Positions 1 to 10,800 are shown, numbered from the stretch's first letter. The stretch is 64,000 bases of DNA from Artemia franciscana (GCF_032884065.1 NC_088872.1:5388186-5452185), one strand, 5' to 3'. Program-made: numbers and translations. Notes: generated by a model from the sequence alone, not told the origin.

Positions 1-166
1 AGCACAATACACAAATAGATTATTGGAATAGGTTTCAATAAGTGCTTTTGAATGCAAATCGATAATCGTAATTACCTATTGAAAATTAATCCTTCGCCAA
101 GCAAACGTGGGAATGGACCTTAAGGCAGAAATTTGAAATAATTCTAACGTGACAGTTGGTCTTGTA
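1..166 (+). promoter_or_regulatory. Upstream region of the C1orf74 homologue
   Basis: This is the 5' flank of the first gene. It still contains several CpG dinucleotides, unlike the CpG-poor gene body that follows. No TATA box or initiator can be assigned with confidence. That it is promoter sequence is inferred from position only. Confidence 0.3.
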
Positions 167-913
167 ATGATAGAAAAAATAACATATTGTGTTGTTAAAG
201 AAGAGCTTTTGAAGTTTTCTGGGAAAAAAGTGGTTTCTAATAAGTGTATCTTGATTGTAATTAATTATCTTACTGCAGTTGTCCTATCAATAAAACCTTC
301 GTTTTTATGGGACTTTCTTGATTGTGAAGATTCCCAAATATTTAATTTTATTACTTCTTTAAAAGATAAAAGTATTATACCAGAAATAATAGATGTTCTT
401 GTTTGCCAGTATAACTCAGATCTTGACTCTTTTGATACAATAAAGGAGGTTTATGTCTATAATAAAAATGCTCTTCAGGTCCAGAATGCATTACCACAGT
501 TCTTTTCTTTACCATTAGGGAATCCCATTGAAATAAATTATGTTACTCACATGCTAGACAAATTTAGAGAAATAAACTCAGTTGCTTGTAGCAAAAGCAG
601 TTCAAGACAACTTTTAGTTTTCCACTGCCAGCCTAATTGTCAAGTTACACTTGCTGGTTTGTTCTTAGGCTATCCAATAGTTTATGTTTTATTGGAAAAT
701 GCCTGTTCCAGCAGCTTAGACTTTGCACCAGTCTGTATCCAGTTGAAATATTTTGACAAAGTCATCACATCTTTTACATGTCCATTCCCTCATTATGATA
801 ATTACAGGGAAAAAATTGATATTTGGTTTCAGGAAATTAAGCAACTATGTCCAAATATTTGTATAAACTTAAATAGGGTAGATGACTTACAATCTGTTTC
901 CATTGCTCTCTGA
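167..913 (+). CDS. C1orf74: C1orf74 (UPF0739) family protein, single exon, apparently complete
   Basis: The open frame from ATG 167 gives 248 residues, close to the roughly 270 of the vertebrate family members. An in-frame GTG at 149 is not a plausible eukaryotic start, so the first ATG was chosen. The C-terminal half has the family landmarks as I remember them: LAGLFLGYPIVYVLLE (human LFGILLGYPVPYTF), then SFTCPFPHYDNYREKIDIW (human SFSVPESLFPGLRDILNTW), and a C-terminus ending SIAL (human AVAL). The first half is predicted to be mostly helical and sheet, with no signal peptide. The family has no established biochemical function, so none is proposed. The gene has no intron and lies about 0.5 kb upstream of the candidate PRMT9 first exon on the same strand. 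An AATAAA follows 33 bases after the stop. A partial copy lies at 7516-7875. Confidence 0.85.
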   Translation: MIEKITYCVVKEELLKFSGKKVVSNKCILIVINYLTAVVLSIKPSFLWDFLDCEDSQIFNFITSLKDKSIIPEIIDVLVCQYNSDLDSFDTIKEVYVYNKNALQVQNALPQFFSLPLGNPIEINYVTHMLDKFREINSVACSKSSSRQLLVFHCQPNCQVTLAGLFLGYPIVYVLLENACSSSLDFAPVCIQLKYFDKVITSFTCPFPHYDNYREKIDIWFQEIKQLCPNICINLNRVDDLQSVSIAL

Positions 914-945
914 ATGTAGACCTATTAAAAGTCTTAAAAATTAGA

Positions 946-951
946 AATAAA
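946..951 (+). promoter_or_regulatory. Polyadenylation signal AATAAA of the C1orf74 homologue
   Basis: A canonical AATAAA lies 33 bases after the stop codon, followed by an AT-rich stretch. The position fits a short 3' UTR. The 500 bases from here to the next exon hold no other feature that I can see. Confidence 0.5.
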
Positions 952-1449
952 AATGATGATGATGGATTATGCTAGATCTGTTATTAGACTAATAACAGCT
1001 TTGTGTTATAACCTTTTTACAAATATTCAGCTTTGTGTCATGTAGATAGAGTTTACCCATTTAGTTAAAACATACTTTTGTTATGTTAAGAAAATATTTT
1101 GACACCCTCTTGCAGCAAGACTTATAGCTCAAACTTAATTTTAGGCAAGAGTTTTAGTATAAGATAATAAGGGCTATATATTCTAATTCAGCTGATTAAA
1201 GACAGATTACAATATCTCTTGGAAAGTTTAAGTATCATAGCAAAATTATTTGAAATCCTGCTCTCCATAAGAGTTACAACCTTCTGTCTGGTGTCCTGGT
1301 GACTAAGCTCATTTGATGCATATTGCTTCTAATCTTATGAACACAATTTGAACAACAGAGTAAGAATTCTTTTCAGAAACTTGATAAAGGTCTATGTAAG
1401 CTTAGGTAGCAAATACACTAATAATACTAGAACTAATTTTGACTAATTG

Positions 1450-1642
1450 ATGCTATTAAAGAAGAAAAAATTTCAAGAGAAATCAGACTGTTCCAACATT
1501 CAAATGGTTTTTCTGCAAGGAGTCACAAACCTTATAGAGGAGAAAAAATTTGAGGAGGCATTAGAATGTTTTGCTGATAATATTTCAAAAATCAGCTATG
1601 CTCAAAGAAGTATTTATGAGGAGGAAATTGTTATCTTGGCAG
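1450..1642 (+). CDS. PRMT9: PRMT9 candidate first coding exon (TPR-like N-terminus)
   Basis: The open frame starts at ATG 1450, just after an in-frame TAA, and runs to a good donor (TTGGCAG|GTAAAT). It encodes about 64 residues: a lysine-rich start, then FLQGVTNLIEEKKFEEALECF and a further acidic helix. This looks like a TPR-type helical pair. Vertebrate PRMT9 begins with TPR repeats before its methyltransferase domain, and this exon lies upstream of clear PRMT9 exons on the same strand. The exon ends in phase 1 while the next recognised exon (10845) needs two preceding bases, so at least one exon between them is missing from my annotation. The assignment is an inference from position and weak TPR similarity. 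It could instead be an exon of another helical protein. Confidence 0.5.
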
Positions 1643-2359
1643 GTAAATTTAGGCTTTGTATTTTATTAATTTATATCCTATCATCATCTTTATCATTAAA
1701 ACTTTAAAAAATGTTACAAAATTTACCAAAGTAAGATAAAAAAATAATACTTTAGAAACAAATTTGGGCTATATATTTGCATATTAGGGGCTGGAGATAA
1801 TGTATAGTGGGTCTGCATGTCCAATGTGTTATGTACATTTATTCTGCACGTTATGTAGGAAGAATTTTTTCTAACTTCACACTATCTGAATTGTTTACCC
1901 CCACCCCCTCTAATGTGCAAATGTATAGCCCAAATTGTATATTTTCCATCAATTCTGTCACTTCTCTTTGCCTTGTCTCATGCTAAGCTGAAAGGAACTA
2001 ATAATAAAAAAAAAAAACAGTTCTATAATGAATCAGTGAATGAACAACACAAGCAGTTGGGGGTTTATCATACAAGTGCCAAAGGATGTCCTCAAATCTT
2101 GGCTTTTGCTAGGTAGAGCATATTTGATCTAATCTTCTGTTGCAGGTATTCACATTGAAAAGTACAAATAATGTGCTTAAAGGGACATGGTTGTGTTTTC
2201 CAAGGAAATGGTCATTTTGTTTCAGTATTCTAAATAGGCCTATTGCACTCATCAGTAAGAATGCTGGATCTTTAAGTCCATTTTTATCACTAAAAGTCAC
2301 AAGTGTATTTTGTGAGGAGTTTTTACATATGTGAAGTAAAGGATACCTAATTGTAAAAT
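1643..2359. other. Intronic stretch, no gene seen
   Basis: AT-rich sequence between the PRMT9 candidate first exon and a SINE. Short open frames on both strands at about 1.9-2.33 kb look like chance. CpG is nearly absent. Confidence 0.4.
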
Positions 2360-2662
2360 TAAAAAAAAAACTTTTTCATATGCTGACCAATGGCCTGTGT
2401 TGTGCAGGTACTGATTTCCTGATTCAATGCCTTTGGCTGAGAGTGCAATGTGTGTTTGGTGGCAAATCACCCAGCACTTTGGATGTTTTTCCCCCAGATT
2501 TCTCCAGGTACCCATTTAGAGCTGGGTTGACTATGGCTGAGCTTACAGGGTCACACCATTGGTCCCCATTCTGAACCAAATAACCAGAACTTGAACCCTG
2601 ACCTCATGATTTCAAGTCCAGAGGGCTAACCACACAGCTGGGGGGGCTCATGCCCTAGTTGT
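2360..2662 (-). repeat. tRNA-Ser(UGA)-derived SINE
   Basis: Read on the minus strand, the head is tRNA-like. A box-A-like TGGTTAGCCCTC (plus positions 2621-2632) is followed by GGACTTGAAATC, which matches the anticodon arm of tRNA-Ser(UGA). A B-box GGTTCAAGTTC follows at 2587-2597. A non-tRNA body with GGGTACCTGGAGAAATCTGG follows, and the element ends at a T-rich tail near 2361-2370. The exact 5' end and the target-site duplication could not be fixed. The acceptor-stem pairing is lost, so this is a SINE and not a functional tRNA gene. Confidence 0.75.
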
Positions 2663-3009
2663 AGCTTAGGAAAAATATTCATTAATTTTTTTTGTTGTCC
2701 TAAATTAAACACCTTTACTTTTGCTTACATTACATAGAATTCCATCTGTATCTTCTATTAATTAAAAATATATGGACCTGGTAGAACCTGGTATGTTAAT
2801 TAAGTGTCTGGTGTTTGATTTCCTTTGTTATTTAGGAAAAAAATTGCAAAATCAAATAGCATATTTGAAAAGGCATCATTGCTTTCTTGTTTTCTTAAAA
2901 ATGTTCTAGAATTAGCAAGTGACCAGTTGACCTGTCAGCCATATCCAACCATTAAACTCATTTACTGCATGTGCCAAATTACAATTTCTGAGAAAAGTGA
3001 AAAATCCTA

Positions 3010-5150
3010 ATATAATTGTGCTGTTCCAAAGCTTTATGGAAAAAGTCCCTAAAAGCTCAGATGTTTGAAAGCCATCATATTAGCTATACATCTTTAAAAC
3101 AGATGTTTAAGAATAGTTTGTGTTAGGCTAAGTTTTGAGTTTTCTTTACATCTAGAACAAAAGAAAAGTGTCTTAAATGAAAATAAAGATTGATGTTAAA
3201 GCTTGAATGTCAACCTGAAATTGTGCTTTGCATGAGAGGGGCTATAGTCTGCTCGACACTCAACTCTTTATGTAGAGTTTTACTGGTACATTCCTAAAAG
3301 CATTTCTAAATCCTGTAAATGAGACAGCTAATAATTGTATACTGATTGCCTTTCAACACATTATTGTATATTGTGTTAATTAAAGCAAATCTCATTAATG
3401 GGCTGTTTCATTCTTAAAGCATTATGTAAGCTAAACTTCTATTGCATTGCTCATGTGTTGGAGTATTCATTCTCAAAGTAGTGAGATGAAATATTTAAAC
3501 TTTACAACACAGAGAAAGGGCTGAAGAGGCAGAGGGAGCAGCGAATTTACTCATCATTTGCTGATAATTTCTGTTTGTTCCATGTTTTAATAATATCCTG
3601 AAAATCATTTGAAAATACAAATATTTCCCCTATTGATTTTTATATCTCTTATGTAATTTTATTGGGGGTTTGCAGGGGGCAGGTCTAAAACAGTAGTAAT
3701 GAAACTTCTGGTGATATTTTTGATTTTTTTTTTCAAGAGAGTGCTTTATTTGGTCAAATTTTGTTCTCTGCAAAAGCCCCCAAGCTCCTCCTTTTTTTTT
3801 CTACAGGTAATCAGATGAAATGAAATTAGTATTTCCTCAAAAAATTTTCTACTATAAGAGAGTTCTCTTTTCTCAGCATTCATATAGCATGCTTAGTCCA
3901 AATCTACTCCTCTAAACAAAGAGGGGCCCTGTAGGGATTGCTCTCCCTCCATTTTTATCTGAAATGTCTCTGTTGGGAGTTTCTAAAGTCAGGGCATAAA
4001 ATTGCATTGATTAAGGCTTCTAGCATCCATTGCAACAAATAAATCCACTATAGTCCCTGAAAATAATATAGGGTACTGTTTTTGATGCCTTGAATAAATT
4101 AATTAAGCTGCTAATAAATCAACCCAGCTGAATCAAGATTACAAAAAAATGTCAACCATTCATTTCATACAGGCTGCATTTATGTTTAGAGGTGAAGACA
4201 TCATCTAATCAAGCTACAGCCTCTGAGAAATTTATGGTTTTGGGTGATAATGTGATAATTTGGGCAATAAATTTTAATATTGATAAAATGTCTGATTTAG
4301 GATAGTTACTACAATGTCTACTACAATACTACAATGTGTTGACAAAGTAATATTAGTTTGTCAACACAAAGACAAACTAATATTAATATCTATACACTTT
4401 ATAAGAACTTGTGTTGTAAATGAAAAGTTAATAACTATTTAGTGTAGATGCAAATTTTTCAGGTAATCTACTTTCTTAGGAAAATACATATCCCACCCAT
4501 TTGCCCTCTCCTGGGCTAGCCAATGGCCATGGTTAATTTTTTTTTCTGTAGAATAAAAAAAACAGTTTTCCTTCTTGTCTTAGCATTCAAGTAAATTCTT
4601 TTTACATGTAACATCATTACATTCTATCGAGTAGATGTGAGATGAAATATTTATTTAGGAAAAAAGTCTATCACCAACCTAGATGGGCGGAATTTGCATT
4701 TTGGAGTAACAAAACAAAAATAAAACACACACAGAAGACAACAACAATAAACCACATGCCAATAAAGTGAGAAGAAGGGAAAAATAATTTGACATCAATA
4801 ACACAAAATGGTTATGATAACTCATAGATTCCTAATAGTTTGTTGTTCTAGGGTGATGAGTGCAATTTTTTTTTCTTTAGTTGTTTTTAAAGACTGTTAT
4901 GATAGTTTCTTACATACTCTTACTAACTGTTTTAACAGTGTGCCTGAATTTACCCTAAGACTAAAATAATACAGTTAAATTTCAGAAGTTGTTTCAACAT
5001 ATTGTGATGATGCTTATTTCCTTCAAGTACTTCAATTGTATCCACAACACCCAAAACTCTTATTTCTTTATGCCTGCATTCTTTTAAGGTAATTTGTATA
5101 TATATAAACATATTATTGTTTATATTACACAAATCTATTTATGCTCTGTA
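3010..5150. other. Intronic, CpG-poor AT-rich stretch without gene
   Basis: No coding frame of note and no repeat family recognised. The only structure is a perfect short inverted repeat at 4349-4384. CpG dinucleotides are very rare here and become common immediately after about 5.16 kb. Confidence 0.45.
4349..4384. repeat. Perfect 14-bp inverted repeat with 8-nt loop
   Basis: AATATTAGTTTGTC at 4349-4362 is matched exactly by its reverse complement at 4371-4384, with loop AACACAAA. A second overlapping pairing (TTGACA with TGTCAA) is possible. It lies in an intron, and no function can be assigned. Confidence 0.6.
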
Positions 5151-5159
5151 ATTTTTATT

Positions 5160-6165
5160 TGCTCCTAATTCTGAAAAATTAGAAAAAATGAGGTATTTTT
5201 AAATTACGAACGGGTGATCAGATCTCAATGAAATTTGATATTTAAAAGGGTATCATGTCTCAAAGCCCTTATTTTAAATCCCACCGGATCTGGTGACATT
5301 GGGGGAGTTTGGGGTGGGGGAACCTAAAATTATGGAAAACGCTTAGATTGGATGGATTAGGATGAAACATGGTGGGGAAAATAAGCAGAAAATTTAGATA
5401 CGTGATTTACATAATTGGAACGGATCCGAGCTATTGGGGGGGGGGATAATTCTGAAAAATTAGAAAAATGACATATTTTTAACTTACGAAGGATTGATCG
5501 GATCTTCATGAAACTTCATATTTAGGTTGGGGGGGGGGGGGTAATTTTGAAAATTGAGGTACTTGTAATTTACGAAAAGGTGACCAGATCTTACTGAAAT
5601 TTGATATTTAGAAGGATCTTGTGCTTTAAAGCTCTAATTTGAAATTCCAACCAGATCCTGTGACATTGGGGGGAGTTGGAGGGGAAACCGGAATTCGAAT
5701 TCATGTTTCAGAGCTCTTATTTCAATCCCGACCAGATCTTTGACATTGGGGGGAGTTGGAGGGGGAAATATTGGAAAACACTTGGAGTGGAGGAATCGGG
5801 ATGAAGCTTGGTGGATAGAATAAGCAAATGTCCTTGATACGTGATTTGCGGAACCGTACTGGATTCGCTCTCTTTGGGGGAATTGGAGGGCAGGGGTTCA
5901 GTGATTTGGCGAGTCAGATGCTTCTGGACGTGCTAGGACGATGAAAATCGGTAGGCGTGTCGGGGACCTGCACAAATTGACTTGATAAAGTCGTTTTCCC
6001 AGATTCGACCATCTGGGGGGCTAAAGAGAGAGGAAAAATTAGAAAAAATTAGGTATTTATAACTTACGAGTGGGTGATCGGATCTTCATGAATTTTGACA
6101 TTTAGAAGGACATCGTGACTCAGAGCTCTCATTTTAAATCCTGACTGGCATTAAGCCTCTTATTT
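5160..6165 (+). repeat. GC-richer internally repetitive element (period about 280-300 bp, degenerate)
   Basis: A block with abrupt ends and many G runs in an AT-rich setting. The phrase 'ctgaaaaattagaaaaa', followed by 'ttac-gaacgggtgatc(a/g)gatct' and 'gaaatttgatatttagaagga', recurs near 5170, 5450, 5545 and 6030. 'gacattggggg-agttggaggg' recurs near 5295, 5665 and 5740. The copies differ from each other by substitutions and deletions. No long frame runs through it. It is an interspersed repeat built from repeated modules, and the family is not identified. Confidence 0.7.
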
Positions 6166-6169
6166 TCCT

Positions 6170-7340
6170 TTTAAATCAATCTATTAATTTATAGAATTTT
6201 ATTAGAGCTCATACCATATGATCTCTTGGCTCTTAGCTCTTCTTGCCTTGTCACAAGTGCCATATGAGCTCTTAGCTCTTGTTTAGAGAAATGAGGAAGA
6301 TTTACAGCTTGGAAAGAAGTTTTATCATATTTCCAGCTCTAATTTTTTAAATTCTCGTTCTTATCTATGTTTGCTTTAATCCTATTTAGTCCTGATTGGG
6401 TTTTGTTTCTTTTTCTTTTTTTATGATTGTGGTTTTACACCTTTTCATGGTTTTGTTTTCTTTAATTTCTTTATCATGTTTTTTCTTTGACTGTTTTTCA
6501 TTGCTCTGAATGTGTTACAGAGAAAAAAAATATTTGTCATTTTCCTAAATAGCCTATTCCACTGGGTGTGAATTTTATGTCTTATTTTTTTGTCTGTTTT
6601 CTTTTTTCATCTTGATTCGGCTTCATTTTCCACGAACAAAAAAGTCTTTGGTACCTTATTCCTCTGTCCCTCCCCCACGCCTAATCCCTTAATTCAAGGT
6701 ACTACATGTGACATAACTGCACAAACTTTGCCTATGTCTAGTTATGTTGTCAGCTTAAATGGATAAAATGTAGTTATCTTGTTTTTTTTTGCTGTTTTAT
6801 ATTTTGTTCAAAAAATTAAGAGAGGACTTATAATTTGGTTTATTTTAAATTAAATCTGCTGAACTACCGCGAAACGATTTCAGCTGCAAGTTTTTTCAAA
6901 AACAATTAACGATAAAACTCATCTCTGAAAATAATTAGTTTTGAAACAATCTTTTTGGGCTACGTCAATTTTAGAAACATTCCTTCAAGTTAAAAAATAT
7001 TAAAAGATACCAATTAGAAGTCTACTAACTGTAACAGCAAAGATTTAGTCTAACGTAGCTAATCATTTATAAATCAAAATAGCTGGACAAATTTAGGATA
7101 TGTCTGGTTATGTTAACAGTTTAGATGGATCTAATTGAATTATCGCTGTTTTACATTTTGTAAAAAAAAAAAAACATTGATAATTTGATCTCTTTCATCT
7201 TAAATCTATTTTCTTATAATTAACGATAAAATATATCTCTGAAAATCAAGCAAGCTAAAATGTGTTGATGGAATTAAAAAGAAAATACAAGAAAGTCCTT
7301 AGAGCTCAGTGAATTGTATTCTACTAAAACAATATATTTG
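6170..7340. other. Intronic AT-rich stretch without gene
   Basis: T-rich sequence with two loosely similar passages (around 6715-6960 and 7090-7260) that both contain 'tat-gtctagttatgtt' and 'ttgctgttttatattttg'. They suggest an old local duplication. No gene is seen. Confidence 0.35.
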
Positions 7341-7440
7341 AACCGATTTATGAATCAGTTTAATGACCATTCAGAATAAAATTTATTTAACGGCGAGACT
7401 CAGTAAATTTTTGTACAGTTGTTTTTCTGTTGTGCCACTA
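7340..7440 (+). repeat. Diverged dispersed repeat, copy 1
   Basis: Similar to 9604-9705. Both contain 'attcaga', then 'tttaacg(g/a)cgaga', 'agtaa-tt' and 'gtacag/gtacaa' in the same order. It directly precedes the C1orf74 fragment. The identity of the element is unknown. Confidence 0.45.
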
Positions 7441-7493
7441 GCTGCTCGGTGTTGCCGTGAGTTTTAATGGTAGTGGAGTTTTTATTTTAGTAA

Positions 7494-7517
7494 CGCTTCC
7501 AGACATATCGTATTGTT
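7494..7517 (+). repeat. Direct repeat flanking the C1orf74 fragment, left copy
   Basis: A 24-base sequence containing 'cttccaga-atatcgtatt' lies immediately before the duplicated C1orf74 segment. It matches 7892-7915 after the segment at about 21 of 24 positions. See the finding for interpretation. Confidence 0.6.
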
Positions 7518-7875
7518 CTAATAAGTGTATCTGGATCGTAACTAATTATCTTACTGCAGTTGTCCTATCATTAAAACCTTCGTTGTTATGGGACTTTCTT
7601 GATTGTGAAGATTCCCAAATATTTAATTTTATTACTTCTTTAAAAGATAAAAGTATTATACCGCAAATGATAGATGTTCTTGTTTGCCAGTATAACTCAG
7701 ATCTTGACTCTTTTGATACAATAAAGGAGGTTTATGTCTATAATAAAAATGCTCTTCAGGTCCAGAATGCATTGCCACAGTTCTTTTCTTTACCATTAGA
7801 GAATCCCATCGAAATGGATTATGTTACTCATATGCTAGACAAATTTAGAGAGATAAACTCAGTTGGTTGTAGCAA
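7516..7875 (+). pseudogene. Partial duplicate of the C1orf74 homologue inside the PRMT9 gene
   Basis: These 360 bases align without gaps to 235-594 of the intact gene, with 16 differences (about 95.5% identity). The copied frame is still open and covers roughly residues 24-142 of the parent protein. The N-terminal 23 residues and the C-terminal ~106 residues, including the conserved LGYP region, are absent. After the copied part the frame ends within four codons. Ten of the 16 changes alter the protein (for example L to W, I to T, E to Q, G to E), as expected for a neutrally decaying fragment. It has no intron, but neither has the parent, so retrocopying and DNA-level duplication cannot be told apart from structure. 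It is probably non-functional. Confidence 0.85.
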
Positions 7876-7891
7876 TGTCTGGAAATAGTTG

Positions 7892-7915
7892 CACTTCCAG
7901 ACCTATCGTATTATT
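7892..7915 (+). repeat. Direct repeat flanking the C1orf74 fragment, right copy
   Basis: This is the partner of 7494-7517, starting 16 bases after the end of the duplicated segment. The three mismatches suggest an age similar to that of the copied segment. Confidence 0.6.
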
Positions 7916-9600
7916 ATTTAGGATGTAGTAATTCTTTACATTGTAAGTGCCAAAAAATAATTTTCACCTAAAGTACTATGTACAAGTTGCATAAAATGGG
8001 GCATTAGAAAATCCCGAAATGGTCTTAATATCAAAAGAAACTACAGTTTTGGTAATAAGCCATGACGTGGGAAATTAGTGTACTCTATTTCGACATACTT
8101 CTTCAGGGTTTGGGAGGCGGCTAGTGTCAAACATTTTATTTTAAGAATGGATGTCAAGAATTTTTATTTCATCTGCTTTGAAACCTGTTTTAACGCAAAT
8201 TACTGGTTGACAAATTAGTGTATTTCAGTGTTTGGTGTGTCAGTGTTCAGTGTTTGTGAGTGTTTCAGTGTTTGTATTTCAGTATAAAAGGAACATAGAG
8301 CGAGTCCAATTGTATAAAAAACAAAAAATGTGTTGATTTGTATATATTCAACTTACTTCCAGAGTTCTTTTCATCTTGAATGTCAAAATTGATTCAATTC
8401 CAATTTTAAAGTGGGTGCGGGTGAATATCCCCACACCCCTTTGTTTTCTGATGGTTTGATAGAGGTCCTCTCGAATTGGCTGACTTAAGAGAAATTTAAG
8501 GAACTTCTAACAAATTAAAATATAGGGTTGTAGGTAAGTGAAGGGGGACATTTTTGAACGATAACTCTCAAATCTTTGGTATTTTGAGCCTATTGATGGA
8601 TTTGTCAAAAGTTTATTAAGGATGAGATTCAATTAACAGCAAGATGCAGTAAATTCGCTCCAGAATTCAATCAAACAAAACATCTTCTTCGACTTAAAAA
8701 AGTCTGAAATATGAATAGTTATTGAAGCCATTACAGAAATCAAGAATTTTATGTATCCTCTGAGGTCCAAGGAAACTAGAAGGCATCTAATAGGAGAATG
8801 CCCAGCTGGGGTCAGATACAATCTGGAGACATTTCATAAGTTGAATGTTCAGCTGGAAAATGTTGTTGCGGAGGGTAAGGTTGGATAGCTGACAAGTTAT
8901 GGTAAGAATGAGGTAATTTCTCTGGCAGAAAAAGCTGCAAGAAATCACAGATAAAACTAAATGTGGAGGAGGCTTTGGCAGCTATTTCATCGCCGGAAGC
9001 TATATTTAAGTATGTAAGACCAGTTAACAGTTTGATGATGATTTTGTTGCCACATTAGGATGTTTGACGTACTAATCATAGACCACTGACTGATCAAAGT
9101 CCACGTCAAATTTATTACAAAATACATTGCAACTGTCACTATCTGAATCACCTCTATCCTTCTATGCAACTAAGGTTTGACGATGAACCTATCAATTTGT
9201 TTGGCCTTTTTTCCCATATTATGATGTATGACGTCACAGTTGAGCTGTCCATAAAACACTGGCCGATCAACATCTGATTCTAATGCATCCCAAAATAGTC
9301 CAAAAAAGTTACCCTCCTTCGCGTTGCAACTGTCACTCTCTGAATTACCTCATGGCATATAGCAAAATACTAAAAAAAAGGTGAGATGCTCAAAAATTAT
9401 ACAGTAGCGCCTCCATACTAGTCGAAACAAGAAGAAAAAGTGTCACTCAAAGCCGGCTACGCCATCTATTTATTCTCCAATGGCTGGTCATAAATAAATT
9501 CTAAAAAAGTTCCAATAAGTTGAATTTCCCTGTTGGAGGTACCGAGAAAAAGCACGCTTTTGATCGATGCACGTCAAATCATGACGAAGTTACCTCAAAA
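7916..9600. other. Intronic stretch with diverged unclassified repeats
   Basis: No gene seen. The phrase 'gcaactgtcac(t/-)-tctgaat' occurs near 9126 and 9325 in similar surroundings, and 'tgatcaa(agtc/catc)' passages accompany it. This indicates an old tandem or dispersed repeat. CpG content is ordinary. Confidence 0.35.
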
Positions 9601-9603
9601 TTA

Positions 9604-9705
9604 TGTTTGAAGTTATTTACGAATTAGTCTAAGGTCTATTCAGATCATGATTTGTTTAACGACGAGATTTAGTAATTTCCCGTACAATTTGTTTCTATAC
9701 AGCTA
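9604..9705 (+). repeat. Diverged dispersed repeat, copy 2
   Basis: Partner of 7340-7440, with the same motif order and roughly three quarters of positions matching by eye. The following 9720-9790 also resembles 9490-9540 ('aaattctaaaa-a' then 'aata-gttgaattt'). Confidence 0.45.
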
Positions 9706-10059
9706 AGATTTGATGATGGAGCTCTTGTCTTTAGGTAAATTCTAAAAGAACAAAAAATAAAAAAAAGCTCTAATAAATTAAATTTCAACACTGTAGAGGC
9801 TCCATGGAGGGGGGTGGCTTTGGCCGCTGCCTCTCTGGTCTTATGTATTTTACTGAATAGTATTCTGAATAGAATAGCTCTAAAGTGTAGCTAAATTCTT
9901 TTTGACGCTGGAAAAATCTTGGTTTCAGCTATGTTTTGATTTAATTCAAATAATTTTATTAGCATAAAGAAAACTCAATATGGCAACAAGTCATACCAAG
10001 ACAGAAAAAAATATTTGTAAAAACGATTGTTGTGCATGATTCATGCCAATTAATATTCG

Positions 10060-10480
10060 CAATTCAAAAAAAAAAAAAAATAAGACAAAAAGACAGGGTA
10101 ACAACAATAAAAATAAAGAAGGAAAAAAGCCAAAAAATTGAATAAGGGAAAACACTAAAAAATATGAGAAAATAAATAAAACCTAAATGAAAAAGAATCG
10201 ATATATCAGACAAAAAACCTTCTCTCGAGCCTTCAACATTACCACCACCCTGAAAAAAACGTTTCAATGCGTTTTTAAGTTATGGTACACTTTCTGTTCG
10301 ATGAAGGAAATTTGAAAACAAATTCCAAACTGATAGACCTGTGTGTCTGGTCGTATGGCTCACTCTCGTTGTGTTCCGTGGCTCAGATGTAAGATTAGTA
10401 GTATTTCTAGTCAAATAATAACGATAAAATGAATTAGGCTCAAAAATATTCATACAAAAGTCAGATACAAGAGCATTCAA
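10060..10480 (-). repeat. LINE 3' fragment (end of the reverse-transcriptase protein plus tail)
   Basis: The minus-strand translation gives RYYLTRNTTNLTSEPRN, then TTRHTGLSVWNLFSNFL and, after a frame break, LKNALKRFFQ. This is the usual C-terminal pattern of Jockey/CR1-type LINE ORF2 proteins (a basic stretch, '..G..xWN.LP..L', 'FK..LK.xf'). A poly(T) in plus orientation at 10065-10080 lies downstream. Only the 3' end is present, a typical 5'-truncated insertion. Confidence 0.6.
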
Positions 10481-10589
10481 ACACTCCTATTTAATAACCT
10501 GAATATTCGATTATGGATAGCCTTAAGTAATTATAATTACGAAATTGGATGTAACTATAGAATTTATCTGAACTTTTTTATGAAATAGT

Positions 10590-10800
10590 ATTTCAAGCAA
10601 GACAATAGTCATCCATGGGGGGATACCGGGTTTGACCCTCTCCCCTCATTTTTTGTCTGACTCGTAATAAAAGTAACAAAACTGCTGTCTTTTGACATTT
10701 TGACGCATTCTTAATAGTTTTTGTACCCCTCCCTCTCGGGAAATGACCCCAACCCTCAAAAAAATCCTGGATACGGCCTTGCCTTCTGGCCTGCATCGTT
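10590..10800 (-). repeat. Short interspersed repeat (decayed, GC-richer)
   Basis: On the minus strand it starts with 'ggccgtatccaggattttt' and continues through 'gggagggggtacaaa' to a poorly conserved end. Frames reading 'GRIQDFFEGWG' are a familiar by-product of repeats in many animal genomes and are not a protein. A related 'gaatccaggtgggggtgag' core lies at about 52690. The class is not determined. Confidence 0.5.

Noticed and set aside
2581-2662. Possible functional tRNA-Ser gene on the minus strand
   Set aside because: The acceptor stem does not pair and the A box is degenerate, while a SINE body follows. It is the head of a SINE.
2836-3009. Open segment after a TTATTTAG acceptor (KKIAKSNSIFEKASLLSCFL...), possible PRMT9 second exon
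   Set aside because: It needs two preceding bases, but the candidate first exon supplies one, so joining them gives an early stop. It also ends in its own stop and does not resemble the TPR region.
10593-10796. Minus-strand frame with GRIQDFFEGWG
   Set aside because: A recurrent by-product of a short interspersed repeat, with no conserved protein behind it.
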